Shown: positions 1 through 9,325, counted from the stretch's first letter. The stretch is 64,000 bases of DNA from Candidatus Albibeggiatoa sp. nov. NOAA (GCA_025800385.1 JAOXRS010000156.1:1-64000), one strand, 5' to 3'. Numbers and translations are program-made. The notes: generated from the sequence alone by a model not told the origin.

Positions 1-893
1 ACGATGACGGTGTATAAAATCGCTAAATCTAATTTTGCGCCTAAGGTAAAGAAAAACATAATCAAGAAAAAATCACGTAATGGTTTTAAACTTTCAGCAA
101 TAAAACGGGTAATCGGGCTACTTGCCATTGCAACACCGCCAAGGAATGCCCCTAATTCATGTGATAAACCCATAACCACACCCATTTCTGCCATACCTAA
201 ACACCAACCGATGGTCATCAAAAAGATATACTCTTGAATTTTGTCAAATTTACGAATCAGCGGGAATAAAATGTAACTGGCAAAGCCTAATGCAAATAAA
301 GTGAGTAATGGCAAGTTGAGACTCATGAGTAGAATATTCCACCATAAATCCCCTCCTTCTTGACTTAAACCGCGCAAAACCAGTAAGGCTGCAATTGCGA
401 TTAAATCTTGTAGCAACAAAATACTAACGATAATTTCACCTGCATGTTTATGATGTAACACCGTGGTAGGTAATAGCTTCAAGCCAATAATCGTACTGGA
501 GAACATCAGACTAATGCCGATGATGACACTATCTTGGGTGCTGAACCCAAATGCATACATACATCCCGCGCCAACGACTGCAAAAGTAATAGAGCTGATT
601 AATGTAACAACCGTGGTCTTTTTCAGCATGTGTACTAAATCTTGTGGCTGCAAACTCAACCCAAGCAGAAACAGCAAGAAAATAATCCCAATATCAGCAA
701 TGGAAGACACTAAACTGGTATCTTGAATCACACCAAATGTATGCGGGCCTACGAGGACACCCATGACAATATAAGCAATCAACAAAGCTTGACGGGCATA
801 AAGGGCAATGGTCGCTAAGATTGAAGAACCTGCGAAAATGACAAAGATATAAAATATAATCGATTCAGTACTATCTAAATGTTCCATATTCAT
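1..893 (-). CDS. Kef-type (CPA2) cation:proton antiporter, partial
   Basis: Reading the minus strand from ATG 893 (MNMEHLDSTES; a second ATG lies at 887) gives an open frame to the left window edge, so the C-terminus is missing. The visible 297 residues form successive hydrophobic segments. They include AYIVMGVLVGPHTFG, GIIFLLFLLGLSLQP and MFSSTIIGLKLLP, followed by SHELGAFLGGVAMASSP and LRDFFLIMFFFTLGAKLDL. These are typical of the Na+/H+ or K+/H+ exchanger domain of the KefB/YbaL group in the inner membrane. Family knowledge suggests K+ or Na+ efflux coupled to protons. Whether a TrkA-N or RCK regulatory domain follows cannot be seen. No strong ribosome binding site is visible before the start. 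Confidence 0.85.
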   Translation of the reverse strand, partial: MNMEHLDSTESIIFYIFVIFAGSSILATIALYARQALLIAYIVMGVLVGPHTFGVIQDTSLVSSIADIGIIFLLFLLGLSLQPQDLVHMLKKTTVVTLISSITFAVVGAGCMYAFGFSTQDSVIIGISLMFSSTIIGLKLLPTTVLHHKHAGEIIVSILLLQDLIAIAALLVLRGLSQEGGDLWWNILLMSLNLPLLTLFALGFASYILFPLIRKFDKIQEYIFLMTIGWCLGMAEMGVVMGLSHELGAFLGGVAMASSPITRFIAESLKPLRDFFLIMFFFTLGAKLDLAILYTVI

Positions 894-1062
894 CACAGCG
901 TTACATATCAGGAACAGCATTTTACGACGTTAACCACTGAATGCAAAGCCCATACGAATTATGGATGATGTGGAGATGATGATTAATGGTTTTTATATCA
1001 TGCTTTTTTCGGTGTAAGGCATTTTTGACAAGCAAGGTCACACTTAATTTGATAACTGCTCG

Positions 1063-1093
1063 CTGATAATTGATAATTGGTCATTGTTAATTG
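1063..1093 (+). repeat. Dispersed 31-nt heptamer-based repeat, copy 1
   Basis: The stretch begins CTGATAATTGATAATTGG and continues TCATTGTTAATTG. It matches, with one mismatch by eye, the reverse complement of 8812-8842. It is built from imperfect TAATTG-type heptamers and sits in the 217-nt gap before the squalene/phytoene synthase gene. Confidence 0.6.
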
Positions 1094-1110
1094 TCCATCG
1101 ATAACCGTTT

Positions 1111-2187
1111 ATGACTATTTCAGCAGAAGAAACCTATCAAACTCAGATTTTACAAGGTGTTTCTCGCACTTTTGCCCTCACAATCCCACAATTACCGCCT
1201 GAATTATGCAAAGTGGTCAGTAATGGTTATTTATTATGTCGCATCGCGGATACAATCGAAGACGAACCCGCATTAACTGCCCAACAAAAACAAACATTTT
1301 CACAACAATTTGTCCAAGTGGTTGCAGGTGAAACCGATGCCCAACAATTTAGCCAAGCCCTCCATCCTTTGTTATCTGATAGTACCATCGACGCTGAAAA
1401 AGATTTAATCCAAAATACTGATAAAGTCATTGCCCTCACTCATCGCTTTAATCCACAGCAGCAAGCCGCTTTATTACGTTGTGTGCGTATCATGGCTAAA
1501 GGTATGGCAGAGTTTCAGCAAAATAGCAGCCCAACGGGTTTAGCAGATTTAAATACCATGAGTTTATATTGTTACTACGTGGCGGGCGTGGTGGGTGAAA
1601 TGTTGACCCAAATTTTTTGTGATTATTCTCCTGAAATTGCCAAACATGAAGCGGAATTGCATAAACTCTCGATTTCAGTTGGCCAAGCTTTGCAAATGAC
1701 CAATATTTTAAAAGATGTTTGGGATGACTTGCAGCGTGGTGCATGTTGGTTGCCGCAAGATGTATTTCAACAACATGGGTTTGACTTACACGATTTAGCC
1801 CCACAACAGCATAACGCAGAATTCGCAGCAGGCTTGGGGCATTTGATTGCGGTGGCACGAACGCATATTCATAACGGTTTGCGTTACACCTTACTGATTC
1901 CAAAACACGAAACAGGCATACGACGTTTTTGCTTATGGGCGTTGGGTATGGCAATTTTAACCTTGCGCAATATCAATCATCAGCGTCACTTCTCATCTGG
2001 GCAACAAGTCAAAATTTCACGCCGCAGTGTCAAAGCTACGATTATCACCACCAATTTGCTCACTCGTAGCGATAGCAGTTTGAAGTTACTTTATAGTTTA
2101 TCAACCCGTCCATTGCCTTCTGAGCAAGCCGTCGATTTAGATGCATTATGGGCTTTGTGTAATCAACACACTAGCGAAATTTCTTAA
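1111..2187 (+). CDS. Squalene/phytoene synthase family protein
   Basis: A 358-residue trans-isoprenyl diphosphate synthase of the head-to-head condensing type. Both aspartate-rich Mg-binding motifs are visible: DTIED at residues 47-51 and DVWDD at 201-205, the latter within MTNILKDVWDDLQRGACWLP. The N-terminal SRTFALTIPQLP is also a family signature. Such enzymes join two farnesyl diphosphates to squalene (hopanoid precursor) or two geranylgeranyl diphosphates to phytoene. In a non-phototrophic gammaproteobacterium squalene is more likely, but sequence alone does not settle it. The last 100 residues are basic and partly hydrophobic, which fits peripheral membrane attachment. There is no clear Shine-Dalgarno, and no hopanoid or carotenoid partner lies next to it. 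Confidence 0.85.
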   Translation: MTISAEETYQTQILQGVSRTFALTIPQLPPELCKVVSNGYLLCRIADTIEDEPALTAQQKQTFSQQFVQVVAGETDAQQFSQALHPLLSDSTIDAEKDLIQNTDKVIALTHRFNPQQQAALLRCVRIMAKGMAEFQQNSSPTGLADLNTMSLYCYYVAGVVGEMLTQIFCDYSPEIAKHEAELHKLSISVGQALQMTNILKDVWDDLQRGACWLPQDVFQQHGFDLHDLAPQQHNAEFAAGLGHLIAVARTHIHNGLRYTLLIPKHETGIRRFCLWALGMAILTLRNINHQRHFSSGQQVKISRRSVKATIITTNLLTRSDSSLKLLYSLSTRPLPSEQAVDLDALWALCNQHTSEIS

Positions 2188-2199
2188 CATATATTAAAT

Positions 2200-2228
2200 T
2201 TGTTTATGTTCAAATAAAAAAGTATAAT
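2200..2228 (+). promoter_or_regulatory. Candidate sigma-70 promoter of sat
   Basis: A consensus -10 TATAAT lies at 2223-2228, with TTGTTT 17 nt upstream at 2200-2205. It sits 84 nt before the sat start codon, between sat and the upstream gene. The -35 matches the consensus only in its first three bases. Confidence 0.5.
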
Positions 2229-2311
2229 GGGTTACAATGTAAAACAACCGACTATCTTTTTCAGTCTTTTGTTAAACTGATCCCTTACCGACTGAGCACG
2301 GAGAGACAACA

Positions 2312-3484
2312 ATGTCAAAATTAGTACCTCCTCATGGTGGTGGCGCACTTAAGCCTTTGTTATTAGAAGGTGAAGAGTTAAAATCTGAATTAGCCCGCGC
2401 TGCTGACCTTCCTAAATTAAAATTAAGCTCGCGTGAAATGGGCGACTTAATCATGTTAGGGATAGGTGGTTTTACACCATTAGATGGGTTTATGAACAAA
2501 GCGGACTGGCAAGGTGTGTGTGATAACTACACAATGGCGGACGGTACGTTTTTCCCAATTCCAATTACATTATCAACAGATCAAGCAACCGCTGATGGCT
2601 TAAGCGAAGGCCAAGATGTGGCGTTAATCAGCTCTGAAGATGATGAAATCATGGGTGTATTGACGATTTCTGAAAAATACAGCATCGACAAAGCACACGA
2701 ATGTCAGCAAGTTTTCAAAACCACTGATGATGCACACCCCGGTGTGAAAATGGTGATGGAACAGGGTGATGTGAATTTAGCGGGTAGCGTTAAAGTATTC
2801 TCGCAAGGCGACTTCCCAACTAAATACGAAGGCTTATTCTTAACTCCAGCTGAAACGCGTGCTATTTTCGAGGAAAATGGCTGGTCAACAGTGGCGGCAT
2901 TCCAAACCCGTAACCCAATGCATCGTTCACATGAATATTTAGTGAAAGTAGCGATTGAAGTATGTGACGGCGTATTGATTCACTCTTTATTAGGTAAATT
3001 GAAACCGGGTGACATCCCAGCTGACGTACGTACAAAAGCGATTGCAGGTTTAATTGACAATCACTTTGTGAAAGATACAGTGTTCCAAGCGGGTTATCCG
3101 TTAGACATGCGTTATGCTGGCCCTCGTGAAGCTTTATTACACGCATTATTCCGCCAAAACTATGGCTGCTCACACTTAATTGTAGGTCGTGACCATGCAG
3201 GCGTTGGCAAATATTACGGACCTTTCGATGCACACAATATTTTCGATGAAATTGCTGACAATGCGTTAGTGATTAAACCATTGAAATTAGACTGGACGTT
3301 CTGGTGTTATAAGTGTGGCGGTATGTCTTCTATGAAAACTTGCCCACATACCCCAGAAGATCGCTTAATGTTATCTGGTACACGTTTACGTGAATTATTA
3401 TCAAATGATGAAGAAGTGCCACCAGAGTTTAGCCGTCCTGAAGTCTTATCAGTATTGAAAGAATACTACGCGAGCATCAAGTAA
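2312..3484 (+). CDS. sat: ATP sulfurylase (sulfate adenylyltransferase)
   Basis: This 390-residue single-chain ATP sulfurylase interconverts ATP plus sulfate with APS plus pyrophosphate. The nucleotide-binding motif [11 protein letters not shown] is at residues 198-208 (H204, H207) and GRDHAG at 292-297. C332, C335, C344 and H346 form the metal-binding site seen in dissimilatory Sat proteins of sulfur oxidisers and sulfate reducers. In a sulfur lithotroph the enzyme runs in the ATP-forming direction as the last step of sulfite oxidation after APS reductase. GGAGAG lies shortly before the start. A terminator follows at 3555-3598, so the gene looks monocistronic. APS reductase genes are not in the window. 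Confidence 0.95.
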   Translation: MSKLVPPHGGGALKPLLLEGEELKSELARAADLPKLKLSSREMGDLIMLGIGGFTPLDGFMNKADWQGVCDNYTMADGTFFPIPITLSTDQATADGLSEGQDVALISSEDDEIMGVLTISEKYSIDKAHECQQVFKTTDDAHPGVKMVMEQGDVNLAGSVKVFSQGDFPTKYEGLFLTPAETRAIFEENGWSTVAAFQTRNPMHRSHEYLVKVAIEVCDGVLIHSLLGKLKPGDIPADVRTKAIAGLIDNHFVKDTVFQAGYPLDMRYAGPREALLHALFRQNYGCSHLIVGRDHAGVGKYYGPFDAHNIFDEIADNALVIKPLKLDWTFWCYKCGGMSSMKTCPHTPEDRLMLSGTRLRELLSNDEEVPPEFSRPEVLSVLKEYYASIK

Positions 3485-3554
3485 CAGGCTATACTTTAAA
3501 TCAAGTGGTTTTCAAATGAGGATCGCTTGATAAGTTGGGTTTACTTAAGATCAA

Positions 3555-3598
3555 GCAGAGCTAGTCGAATGTGAAATATTCCTAGCCCTGCTTTTTTT
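3555..3598 (+). terminator. Rho-independent terminator after sat
   Basis: GCAGAGCTAG at 3555-3564 pairs with CTAGCCCTGC at 3582-3591 (one mismatch, 17-nt loop). Seven T residues follow at 3592-3598. It lies between sat and the convergent protease gene. Confidence 0.85.
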
Positions 3599-3613
3599 AG
3601 GTCAAATGATTAG

Positions 3614-4972
3614 CTAGCGAAATACAAACGAAATAATATCGTCATCACGACGGATTTTGATCGCATATGGTGAGTTTTTACGACTCAAACCCTGTGCTAA
3701 ATCATCTACTTCCGTAAGTGGGCGACGGTTTAAAGCCAGCACAATATCGCCTTTGCGCAAACCAATTTGCCATGCAATACTGTCTCGCTCAACGCCTTTC
3801 ACTTCGATCATGCCGCGTCTATCTGTCAAAATCGCACCTTCTAAATAACGATTTAACCGACCGCCATCAATACCCGAAATACTAGCAACTTTATTTGGGT
3901 CTTCGATAATCGCATATAAATGCAAAATACGGCCTTTACGCAAAATCGTGACACGAACTCGGTCACCCACTCGCAATAAACCAATATGGTTACGTGCGTC
4001 ACTAGAATCTTCTACTGACTTACGATCAATTAAGGTAATCACATCGCCTTTACGCATACCAGCCTTATCAGCGGGCGAGCCATTCGCAACTTCGACAACG
4101 AGCGCACCTTTGACATTTTGAATCCCGAACGCATCAGCTAAATCTGGTGTCATATCTTGTAAATGTACACCCAAAACCCCGCGTTTGACTTCACCATATT
4201 TGGATAAATGTTGCACAATTCGATTGACCATATTGACAGGAATCGCAAACCCAATTCCAACATTGCCACCGCTCGGGGCTAAAATTGCCGTATTGATACC
4301 GACAAGCTCACCGCGTAAATTGACCAATGCACCACCAGAGTTACCAGGGTTAATTGACGCATCGGTTTGAATAAAATCTTCATAACCTTCGATGCCTAAA
4401 CCAGAACGGCCTAATGCACTGACAATCCCAGAAGTCACGGTTTGCCCTAAACCAAAAGGGTTACCAATAGCAACAACAAAATCACCAACCCGCAATTGAT
4501 CTGAATTTGCACTAGATACGGCGGTTAGATTATCTGCTGCCACTTTGAGCAATGCTACATCGGTTTCAGGATCAGTACCGACTAATTCCGCATTTAAGCT
4601 ACGGCCATCACGTAAAGTCACCGTAATTTCATCCGCTTTATCAATGACATGATGGTTAGTAATCACATAGCCTCTACGCGCATCAATCACTACGCCTGAA
4701 CCTAGACTTTGATTGTCCTTTTTCTCTGGTTCATTTGGTAAGTTGAAAAAGTAACGGAAGAAAGGGTCATTTAAAAGTGGATTTTCTTGCGCACGTCGCC
4801 ATTGAGTTGTGGAAATATTTACCACCGCAGGCGTGACGCGATCTAGCATCGGGGCTAAAGTCGGTAATGGCTGTCCATCTAGCATTGATGGTAAGGCGGC
4901 TTGGGTTGCTGGATGCAAGCTCAGCGTTAACGCCAACACCCATAATGTAATAAGATGTTTGTACATATTCAC
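3614..4972 (-). CDS. Periplasmic serine endoprotease DegP/DegQ-like (Do family)
   Basis: This 452-residue HtrA protein acts in periplasmic quality control, degrading or chaperoning misfolded envelope proteins. An N-terminal signal peptide ends near ATQA (residues 22-25). The trypsin-like domain carries the full triad: H108 in ITNHHVID, D138 in DPETDVALLK and S212 in NPGNSGGAL. Two PDZ domains follow, roughly residues 260-355 and 365-452. GGGAG lies six bases before the ATG, which supports the start. The long Q-linker and LA loop of E. coli DegP are short here, so it is closer to DegQ or MucD in layout. The gene converges on sat. Confidence 0.93.
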   Translation of the reverse strand: MNMYKHLITLWVLALTLSLHPATQAALPSMLDGQPLPTLAPMLDRVTPAVVNISTTQWRRAQENPLLNDPFFRYFFNLPNEPEKKDNQSLGSGVVIDARRGYVITNHHVIDKADEITVTLRDGRSLNAELVGTDPETDVALLKVAADNLTAVSSANSDQLRVGDFVVAIGNPFGLGQTVTSGIVSALGRSGLGIEGYEDFIQTDASINPGNSGGALVNLRGELVGINTAILAPSGGNVGIGFAIPVNMVNRIVQHLSKYGEVKRGVLGVHLQDMTPDLADAFGIQNVKGALVVEVANGSPADKAGMRKGDVITLIDRKSVEDSSDARNHIGLLRVGDRVRVTILRKGRILHLYAIIEDPNKVASISGIDGGRLNRYLEGAILTDRRGMIEVKGVERDSIAWQIGLRKGDIVLALNRRPLTEVDDLAQGLSRKNSPYAIKIRRDDDIISFVFR

Positions 4973-5185
4973 TCCCTTTTTGGTTTAGTTATCTTGACGT
5001 TATTATGTAGACTGACATGAATAGAATTATAGGGCTTTCGTAAGTGATTTCGAGTATTTTCTTATTTGATTGGTTTTTAGGGTTAAAAGTTTTTATAATG
5101 CGTGGGTTTTAAGAATAGCTTTGGTGTTCACACAGTATGACAAATTATACTAGTATTAAGTAAACACTAAATATAGGTATAAGCT

Positions 5186-5428
5186 ATGAATGAATTTGAT
5201 GAAGCAAAGTTGACTGATTTTGTAAATCAATTATCTGTCTTTGAACTAAAATTATTAAAATCAATTGTTAGCCAACAGATTCAACAACGTTCTCCAAAAA
5301 CAAATCCTAAATTATTCCAAGAGCTTGGATTGATTGGTTGTTTAGATATTGATGAGACAGAATTATCAAAAAACTATAAACAGGCTATAACTAAAAACTT
5401 AGAAAATAAATTATTTTTACAGAACTGA
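5186..5428 (+). CDS. Small hypothetical protein
   Basis: An 80-residue frame starting MNEFDEAKLTDFVNQLSV. It is acidic at the N-terminus and mostly predicted helical, with no signal peptide, transmembrane segment or recognisable motif. The ribosome binding site is weak (AGGTATAAGC before the ATG). The residue usage, with many K, L, N and Q and no rare-residue clusters, looks like a real AT-rich gene. It stands alone between degP (divergent) and the aminotransferase. It could be a lineage-specific gene; function unknown. Confidence 0.45.
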   Translation: MNEFDEAKLTDFVNQLSVFELKLLKSIVSQQIQQRSPKTNPKLFQELGLIGCLDIDETELSKNYKQAITKNLENKLFLQN

Positions 5429-5540
5429 ATATTTAAACTTATATCATAACCTTTTCTTATTAAAACCATTTATTTATCCTTTAACACAAGTGTATTATCA
5501 TATAGTGCATTTTTTTAGTACCCTACAAGGAACATAAAAC

Positions 5541-6722
5541 GTGGAAGTACAATTATCTGACCGTGTACAAGCTGTTAAACCTTCTCCAACTTTAGCTGTT
5601 ACAACGCGTGCGGCTGAAATGCGTGCGGCGGGGCATGACATTATTGGGTTGGGTGCAGGTGAACCTGATTTTGATACGCCACAACATATTAAAGATGCTG
5701 CTGTTGAAGCATTGAACAAAGGTTTAACCAAATATACTCCTGTAGATGGTACAGCCACTTTAAAACAAGCCATCATCGATAAATTTAAACGTGAAAATGG
5801 TTTTGAATTCAATGCTAAACAAATTTTAGTATCTTGCGGTGGTAAGCACAGCTTTTTCAACTTAGCGCAAGCGTTGTTAAATCCGGGTGATGAAGTAATT
5901 ATCCCTGCGCCTTACTGGGTATCTTATCCTGATATGGCATTATTGGCGGGCGGTAAACCTGTAATTGTGGAAGCGGGTATTGAGCAAAAATTCAAAATCA
6001 CGCCTGCGCAATTAGAAGCTGCAATTACAGACAAAACCCGTTTATTCGTAATTAACAGTCCTTCAAACCCATCTGGCGTACATTATTCTGATGACGAGTT
6101 GAAAGCATTGGGCGAAGTGTTATTAAAACATCCTCAAATTATCGTTGCGACGGATGACATGTACGAGCACATTTTATGGACAGGTTCACCGTTCAAAAAC
6201 ATTTTAAACATGTGCCCAGATTTATACGATCAAACGATTGTATTAAATGGTGTGTCTAAAGCGTATGCAATGACAGGTTGGCGGATTGGCTATGCAGCAG
6301 GGCCTGAAAAATTAATGCAGTCCATGAAGAAAATCCAATCGCAAAGTACATCAAACCCAACCTCTATTGCGCAATATGGTGCAGAAGCAGCATTAAATGG
6401 CGATCAAGAGTTCATCAAAGATATGGTGAAAATCTTCAAACAACGCCATGATTTCGTATTAGGCGAATTGTTAAAAATTGACGGTGTAGAGTGCACACCA
6501 AGCGATGGCACATTTTATATTTTCCCAAGCTTCCAGAAAGTTATGGATCGTATGGGTATTGAAACCGATGTAGCTTTCAGTGAAATGTTAATCGAAAAAG
6601 CGGGCGTTGCGCTAGTACCAGGGTCAGCATTTGGTTCAGCGGGTTATGGTCGTATTTCATTTGCAACCAGCATGGAAAACTTAGAAAAAGCCATGCAGCG
6701 TTTACAAGAAACGTTGAAATAA
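5541..6722 (+). CDS. Aspartate aminotransferase family (class I/II, PLP)
   Basis: This 393-residue fold-type I aminotransferase is of the AspC Ib group, transferring amino groups between aspartate and 2-oxoglutarate. Visible features are the N-terminal GLGAGEPDFDTP (residues 37-48), NSPSNPSG at 172-179, and the Schiff-base lysine K240 in SKAYAMTGWR with the phosphate-binding R248. The substrate-carboxylate arginine is near 371 in GYGRISFA. The start is GTG at 5541 with AAGGAA ten bases upstream. In this group broad specificity (aspartate, prephenate) is common. No operon partner is evident, as ispE begins 139 nt downstream. Confidence 0.92.
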   Translation: MEVQLSDRVQAVKPSPTLAVTTRAAEMRAAGHDIIGLGAGEPDFDTPQHIKDAAVEALNKGLTKYTPVDGTATLKQAIIDKFKRENGFEFNAKQILVSCGGKHSFFNLAQALLNPGDEVIIPAPYWVSYPDMALLAGGKPVIVEAGIEQKFKITPAQLEAAITDKTRLFVINSPSNPSGVHYSDDELKALGEVLLKHPQIIVATDDMYEHILWTGSPFKNILNMCPDLYDQTIVLNGVSKAYAMTGWRIGYAAGPEKLMQSMKKIQSQSTSNPTSIAQYGAEAALNGDQEFIKDMVKIFKQRHDFVLGELLKIDGVECTPSDGTFYIFPSFQKVMDRMGIETDVAFSEMLIEKAGVALVPGSAFGSAGYGRISFATSMENLEKAMQRLQETLK

Positions 6723-6861
6723 ACATATAAACTTTTGAACAGGATGTAACTGATGATTGGATGGGCAAGATTTTTTATCCTGTCTATCTTTAAATCCGTT
6801 TCATCTTGTTCAGCATTTGTTTAAAATTTCCCCACAAGTACTATCAACTGGCATCACATAG

Positions 6862-7695
6862 ATGACAACAACACAAACTTGGTTAGCACCCGCCAAACTC
6901 AATTTATTTTTACACATCACAGGTCGTCGTCCTGATGGCTATCATGAATTACAAACCATTTTCCAATTTTTAGATTATTGCGATGAGCTGGATTTTTCAG
7001 TGCGTGATGATAGTGAAATTCATTGTCAAACCAATACTGATTTAGCAAGTGACGATAATTTAATTGTTAAAGCAGCTAAGTTGCTACAACAGCATACACA
7101 AACTACTTTAGGTGCAAATATTCAGTTACGCAAAAAAATTCCTATGGGCGGTGGGCTTGGCGGTGGCAGTTCCAATGCGGCAACAACGTTATTGGCTTTG
7201 AACGAGCTATGGGAACTGGGTTTGTCCCAAGATACTTTACAACAATTGGGCGTACAACTGGGCGCGGACGTACCAATTTTTATTTATGGGCAATCTGCAT
7301 GGGCGGAAGGGATTGGCGAAAGATTAGAACCTGTAACTCTTTCAGAAGATTGGTTTTTAGTAATTCACCCAAACTGTCATGTACCCACAGGTGAAATTTT
7401 TTCAAATAAACTGTTGACAAGAGATAAGCCCCTCATTACAATAGCGCACTTTCTTGCAGGGAACAGCGAAAACGTTTGTGAAACTGTGGTCTGTCAACTC
7501 TATCCTGAAGTTAAGGAAGCGTTGGATTGGTTAAATCAATTTAATCCCGCTAGGATGACAGGAACAGGAGCTTGTATCTTTACGCAATGTAAAACACAAG
7601 AGCAAGCACAACACATACTTGCAAAGCTTCCAAGCAAGTGGCAAGGGTTTGTTTCACAAGGTAGAAATCGCTCTCTTGCAACAGTTAACAAATGA
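6862..7695 (+). CDS. ispE: 4-diphosphocytidyl-2-C-methyl-D-erythritol kinase
   Basis: This 277-residue GHMP kinase phosphorylates CDP-methylerythritol in the MEP isoprenoid pathway. The N-terminal PAKLNLFLHITGRRPDGYHE carries K12 and N14. The glycine-rich ATP loop is PMGGGLGGGSSNA (residues 95-107), and the catalytic aspartate D136 lies in GADVPIF. The C-terminal MTGTGACIF is the third GHMP motif. It begins the block ispE, tRNA-Gln, prs, rplY, pth, an order found in many gammaproteobacteria. The -35 box of the tRNA promoter lies inside its last codons. Confidence 0.95.
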   Translation: MTTTQTWLAPAKLNLFLHITGRRPDGYHELQTIFQFLDYCDELDFSVRDDSEIHCQTNTDLASDDNLIVKAAKLLQQHTQTTLGANIQLRKKIPMGGGLGGGSSNAATTLLALNELWELGLSQDTLQQLGVQLGADVPIFIYGQSAWAEGIGERLEPVTLSEDWFLVIHPNCHVPTGEIFSNKLLTRDKPLITIAHFLAGNSENVCETVVCQLYPEVKEALDWLNQFNPARMTGTGACIFTQCKTQEQAQHILAKLPSKWQGFVSQGRNRSLATVNK

Positions 7696-7713
7696 TGTTA
7701 GATTTGTTACAAT
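7685..7713 (+). promoter_or_regulatory. Promoter of tRNA-Gln (and probably prs)
   Basis: TTAACA at 7685-7690 and TACAAT at 7708-7713 are separated by 17 nt. Transcription would begin about 10 nt before the mature tRNA 5' end. The -35 overlaps the end of ispE. Confidence 0.6.
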
Positions 7714-7730
7714 AGTAAGTCTCAAATTAT

Positions 7731-7805
7731 TGGGGTATAGCCAAGCGGTAAGGCAACGGGTTTTGATCCCGTCATGCCCTGGTTCGAATCCAGGTACCCC
7801 AGCCA
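7731..7805 (+). tRNA. tRNA-Gln (anticodon TTG)
   Basis: A complete cloverleaf with encoded CCA. Acceptor TGGGGTA pairs with TACCCCA (7795-7801), followed by G and CCA at 7802-7805. The anticodon stem ACGGG/CCCGT encloses loop TTTTGAT, with anticodon TTG at 7763-7765. The T arm carries GGTTCGAATCC. It lies between ispE and prs, its usual gammaproteobacterial place. Confidence 0.97.
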
Positions 7806-7856
7806 TTTTCTTAAGCGTCTATTTCACCTACCATATAACACAAGCGAATTCCAAAT

Positions 7857-8807
7857 ATGTCTAGCCGCATGATGGTATTTACGGGTAGTGCCAATCCCGA
7901 ATTAGCTAAAGCAATTGTCGGATACCTGAATATACCCCTTGGCAGAGCTTCTGTCGGTCGTTTTAGTGATGACGAAATCAACGTCGAAATTCAAGATAAT
8001 GTACGTGGTAAAGATGTCTTTATCGTCCAGCCCACTTGCAGACCAACCAATGATAACTTAATGGAATTGCTGGTTTTAGTTGATACTGTTAGACGTTCTT
8101 CAGCAGGTCGTATCACTACTGTAATCCCTTATTTTGGTTACTCACGTCAAGACCGTCGTCCACGCTCAGCCCGTGTCCCTATTACTGCAAAACTCGTTGC
8201 AAACATGATTGCCGAAGCTGGTGCAGACCGTGTATTAACTGTTGATTTACACGCTGACCAAATCCAAGGCTTTTTTGATATTCCCGTCGATAATGTTTAC
8301 GGTTCACCAATCTTATTAGGTGACATCTGGCGACATGACTATGAAAACTTAATGGTGGTTTCACCTGACGTAGGTGGTGTTGTTCGCGCACGTGCATTTG
8401 CTAAACAATTAGATGATGCAGATTTAGCTATTATTGATAAACGTCGTCCTCGCCCTAATGTGGCGCAAGTGATGAATATCATTGGTGATGTAAAAGGCCG
8501 TGTTTGTGTATTAGTCGATGACTTAGTCGATACTGCTGGCACATTATGTCAAGCAGCCAATGCATTGAAAGAACACGGTGCAGCCCGCGTGATGGCTTAC
8601 TGTACGCATCCTGTATTGTCAGGTAAAGCGGTACATAATATTGAAAATTCTCAGATGGATGAATTGGTTGTCACGGATACAATTCCATTGAATGAGGCGG
8701 CCCAAAACTGTGAAAAAATTCGCCAACTCAGCACAGCTGAAATGTTAGCAGAAACCATGCGTCGTATTTCAGAAGAAGAATCTGTCAGCTCAATGTTCAT
8801 GGAGTAA
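7857..8807 (+). CDS. prs: Ribose-phosphate pyrophosphokinase
   Basis: This 316-residue class I PRPP synthetase makes phosphoribosyl pyrophosphate from ribose 5-phosphate and ATP for nucleotide, His and Trp synthesis. Features seen are the ATP flexible-loop segment with [12 protein letters not shown] (98-109), DLHADQ at 130-135 (H132), K195 in IIDKRRPRP, and the PRPP loop [13 protein letters not shown] (218-230). Length is standard. ATG 7857 is used; a second ATG at 7869 also fits. Downstream the usual neighbour rplY is displaced by an inserted four-helix-bundle gene. Confidence 0.96.
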   Translation: MSSRMMVFTGSANPELAKAIVGYLNIPLGRASVGRFSDDEINVEIQDNVRGKDVFIVQPTCRPTNDNLMELLVLVDTVRRSSAGRITTVIPYFGYSRQDRRPRSARVPITAKLVANMIAEAGADRVLTVDLHADQIQGFFDIPVDNVYGSPILLGDIWRHDYENLMVVSPDVGGVVRARAFAKQLDDADLAIIDKRRPRPNVAQVMNIIGDVKGRVCVLVDDLVDTAGTLCQAANALKEHGAARVMAYCTHPVLSGKAVHNIENSQMDELVVTDTIPLNEAAQNCEKIRQLSTAEMLAETMRRISEEESVSSMFME

Positions 8808-8811
8808 TACT

Positions 8812-8842
8812 CAATTAACAATGACCAATTAACAATTATCAG
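8812..8842 (-). repeat. Dispersed 31-nt heptamer-based repeat, copy 2
   Basis: On the minus strand it reads CTGATAATTGTTAATTGG then TCATTGTTAATTG, one base different by eye from 1063-1093. It begins 5 nt after the prs stop and ends on the first base of the GTG start of the next gene. Confidence 0.6.
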
Positions 8843-9192
8843 TGGATAAAATTTTATATGATAAGGCTTATCGGTTTGCAGTTAGAATTGTTAAAGCCTA
8901 TCAGTATTTAAGCAAAGAAAAAAAAGAATTTGTTTTATCCAAACAGTTGTTAAGGTGTGGCACATCTATCGGTGCAAATATAGCAGAAGCCAATGGTGCA
9001 ATATCAGCTAGCGACTTTTCAGCAAAAATATCAATTGCTTATAAAGAATGTCTAGAAACCAAATACTGGCTTTCTCTACTCAAAGATACAGACTATATTA
9101 CAAAAAATGCACACGATAGCATGTATAAAGACGCTGACGAACTAGCAAAGATTTTATACAGTATTCTAAAGAAAACGCGCATTGACAAATAG
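8842..9192 (+). CDS. Four-helix-bundle protein (23S rRNA intervening-sequence / S23 family)
   Basis: A 116-residue all-helical protein. The core LRCGTSIGANIAEANGA (about residues 37-53), then KISIAYKECLETKYWLSLL, is the hallmark of the S23/four-helix-bundle family. Members are encoded in 23S rRNA intervening sequences and also as free-standing genes; the Avd protein of diversity-generating retroelements has the same fold. Function is not established. The start is GTG 8842, which abuts a heptamer repeat; a tandem array of the inverted heptamer lies 20 nt after the stop. The gene splits the usual prs-rplY order, suggesting insertion. No reverse transcriptase or rRNA gene is nearby. Confidence 0.85.
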   Translation: MDKILYDKAYRFAVRIVKAYQYLSKEKKEFVLSKQLLRCGTSIGANIAEANGAISASDFSAKISIAYKECLETKYWLSLLKDTDYITKNAHDSMYKDADELAKILYSILKKTRIDK

Positions 9193-9212
9193 AATAAAGA
9201 CAATATCCTATC

Positions 9213-9252
9213 TTGTTAATTGTTAATTGTTAATTGTTAATTGTTAATTGTT
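9213..9252 (+). repeat. Tandem heptamer array (TTGTTAA)x5.7
   Basis: Five perfect head-to-tail TTGTTAA units (9213-9247) plus TTGTT. The unit is the inverse of the CAATTAACAA elements at 8812-8835, so the four-helix-bundle gene sits between inverted heptamer repeats. The copy number could vary by slippage. Confidence 0.9.
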
Positions 9253-9286
9253 CTGTTCTTTGGTCGCGGAGAGCAGAATGTAGACC

Positions 9287-9308
9287 GTCCCAAGTTGGGG
9301 CTTTTTTT
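9287..9308 (+). terminator. Short terminator or attenuator before rplY
   Basis: GTCCCA (9287-9292) pairs with TGGGGC (9296-9301) around a 3-nt loop, followed by seven T. It may end the tRNA-prs transcript or attenuate read-through into rplY. The stem is only 6 bp. Confidence 0.5.
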
Positions 9309-9325
9309 ATTTCAGGAGACACTTA

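Noticed and set aside
1496-1954. 152-codon minus-strand frame
   Set aside because: It is antisense to the squalene/phytoene synthase, which has both catalytic motifs, and the composition is not protein-like.
6739-6783. ACAGGAT/ATCCTGT inverted repeat after the aminotransferase gene
   Set aside because: The arms are 7 nt with a loop over 30 nt and a poor T run; too weak to call a terminator.
9213-9252. Tandem repeats considered as a CRISPR
   Set aside because: Units are 7 nt with no spacers.
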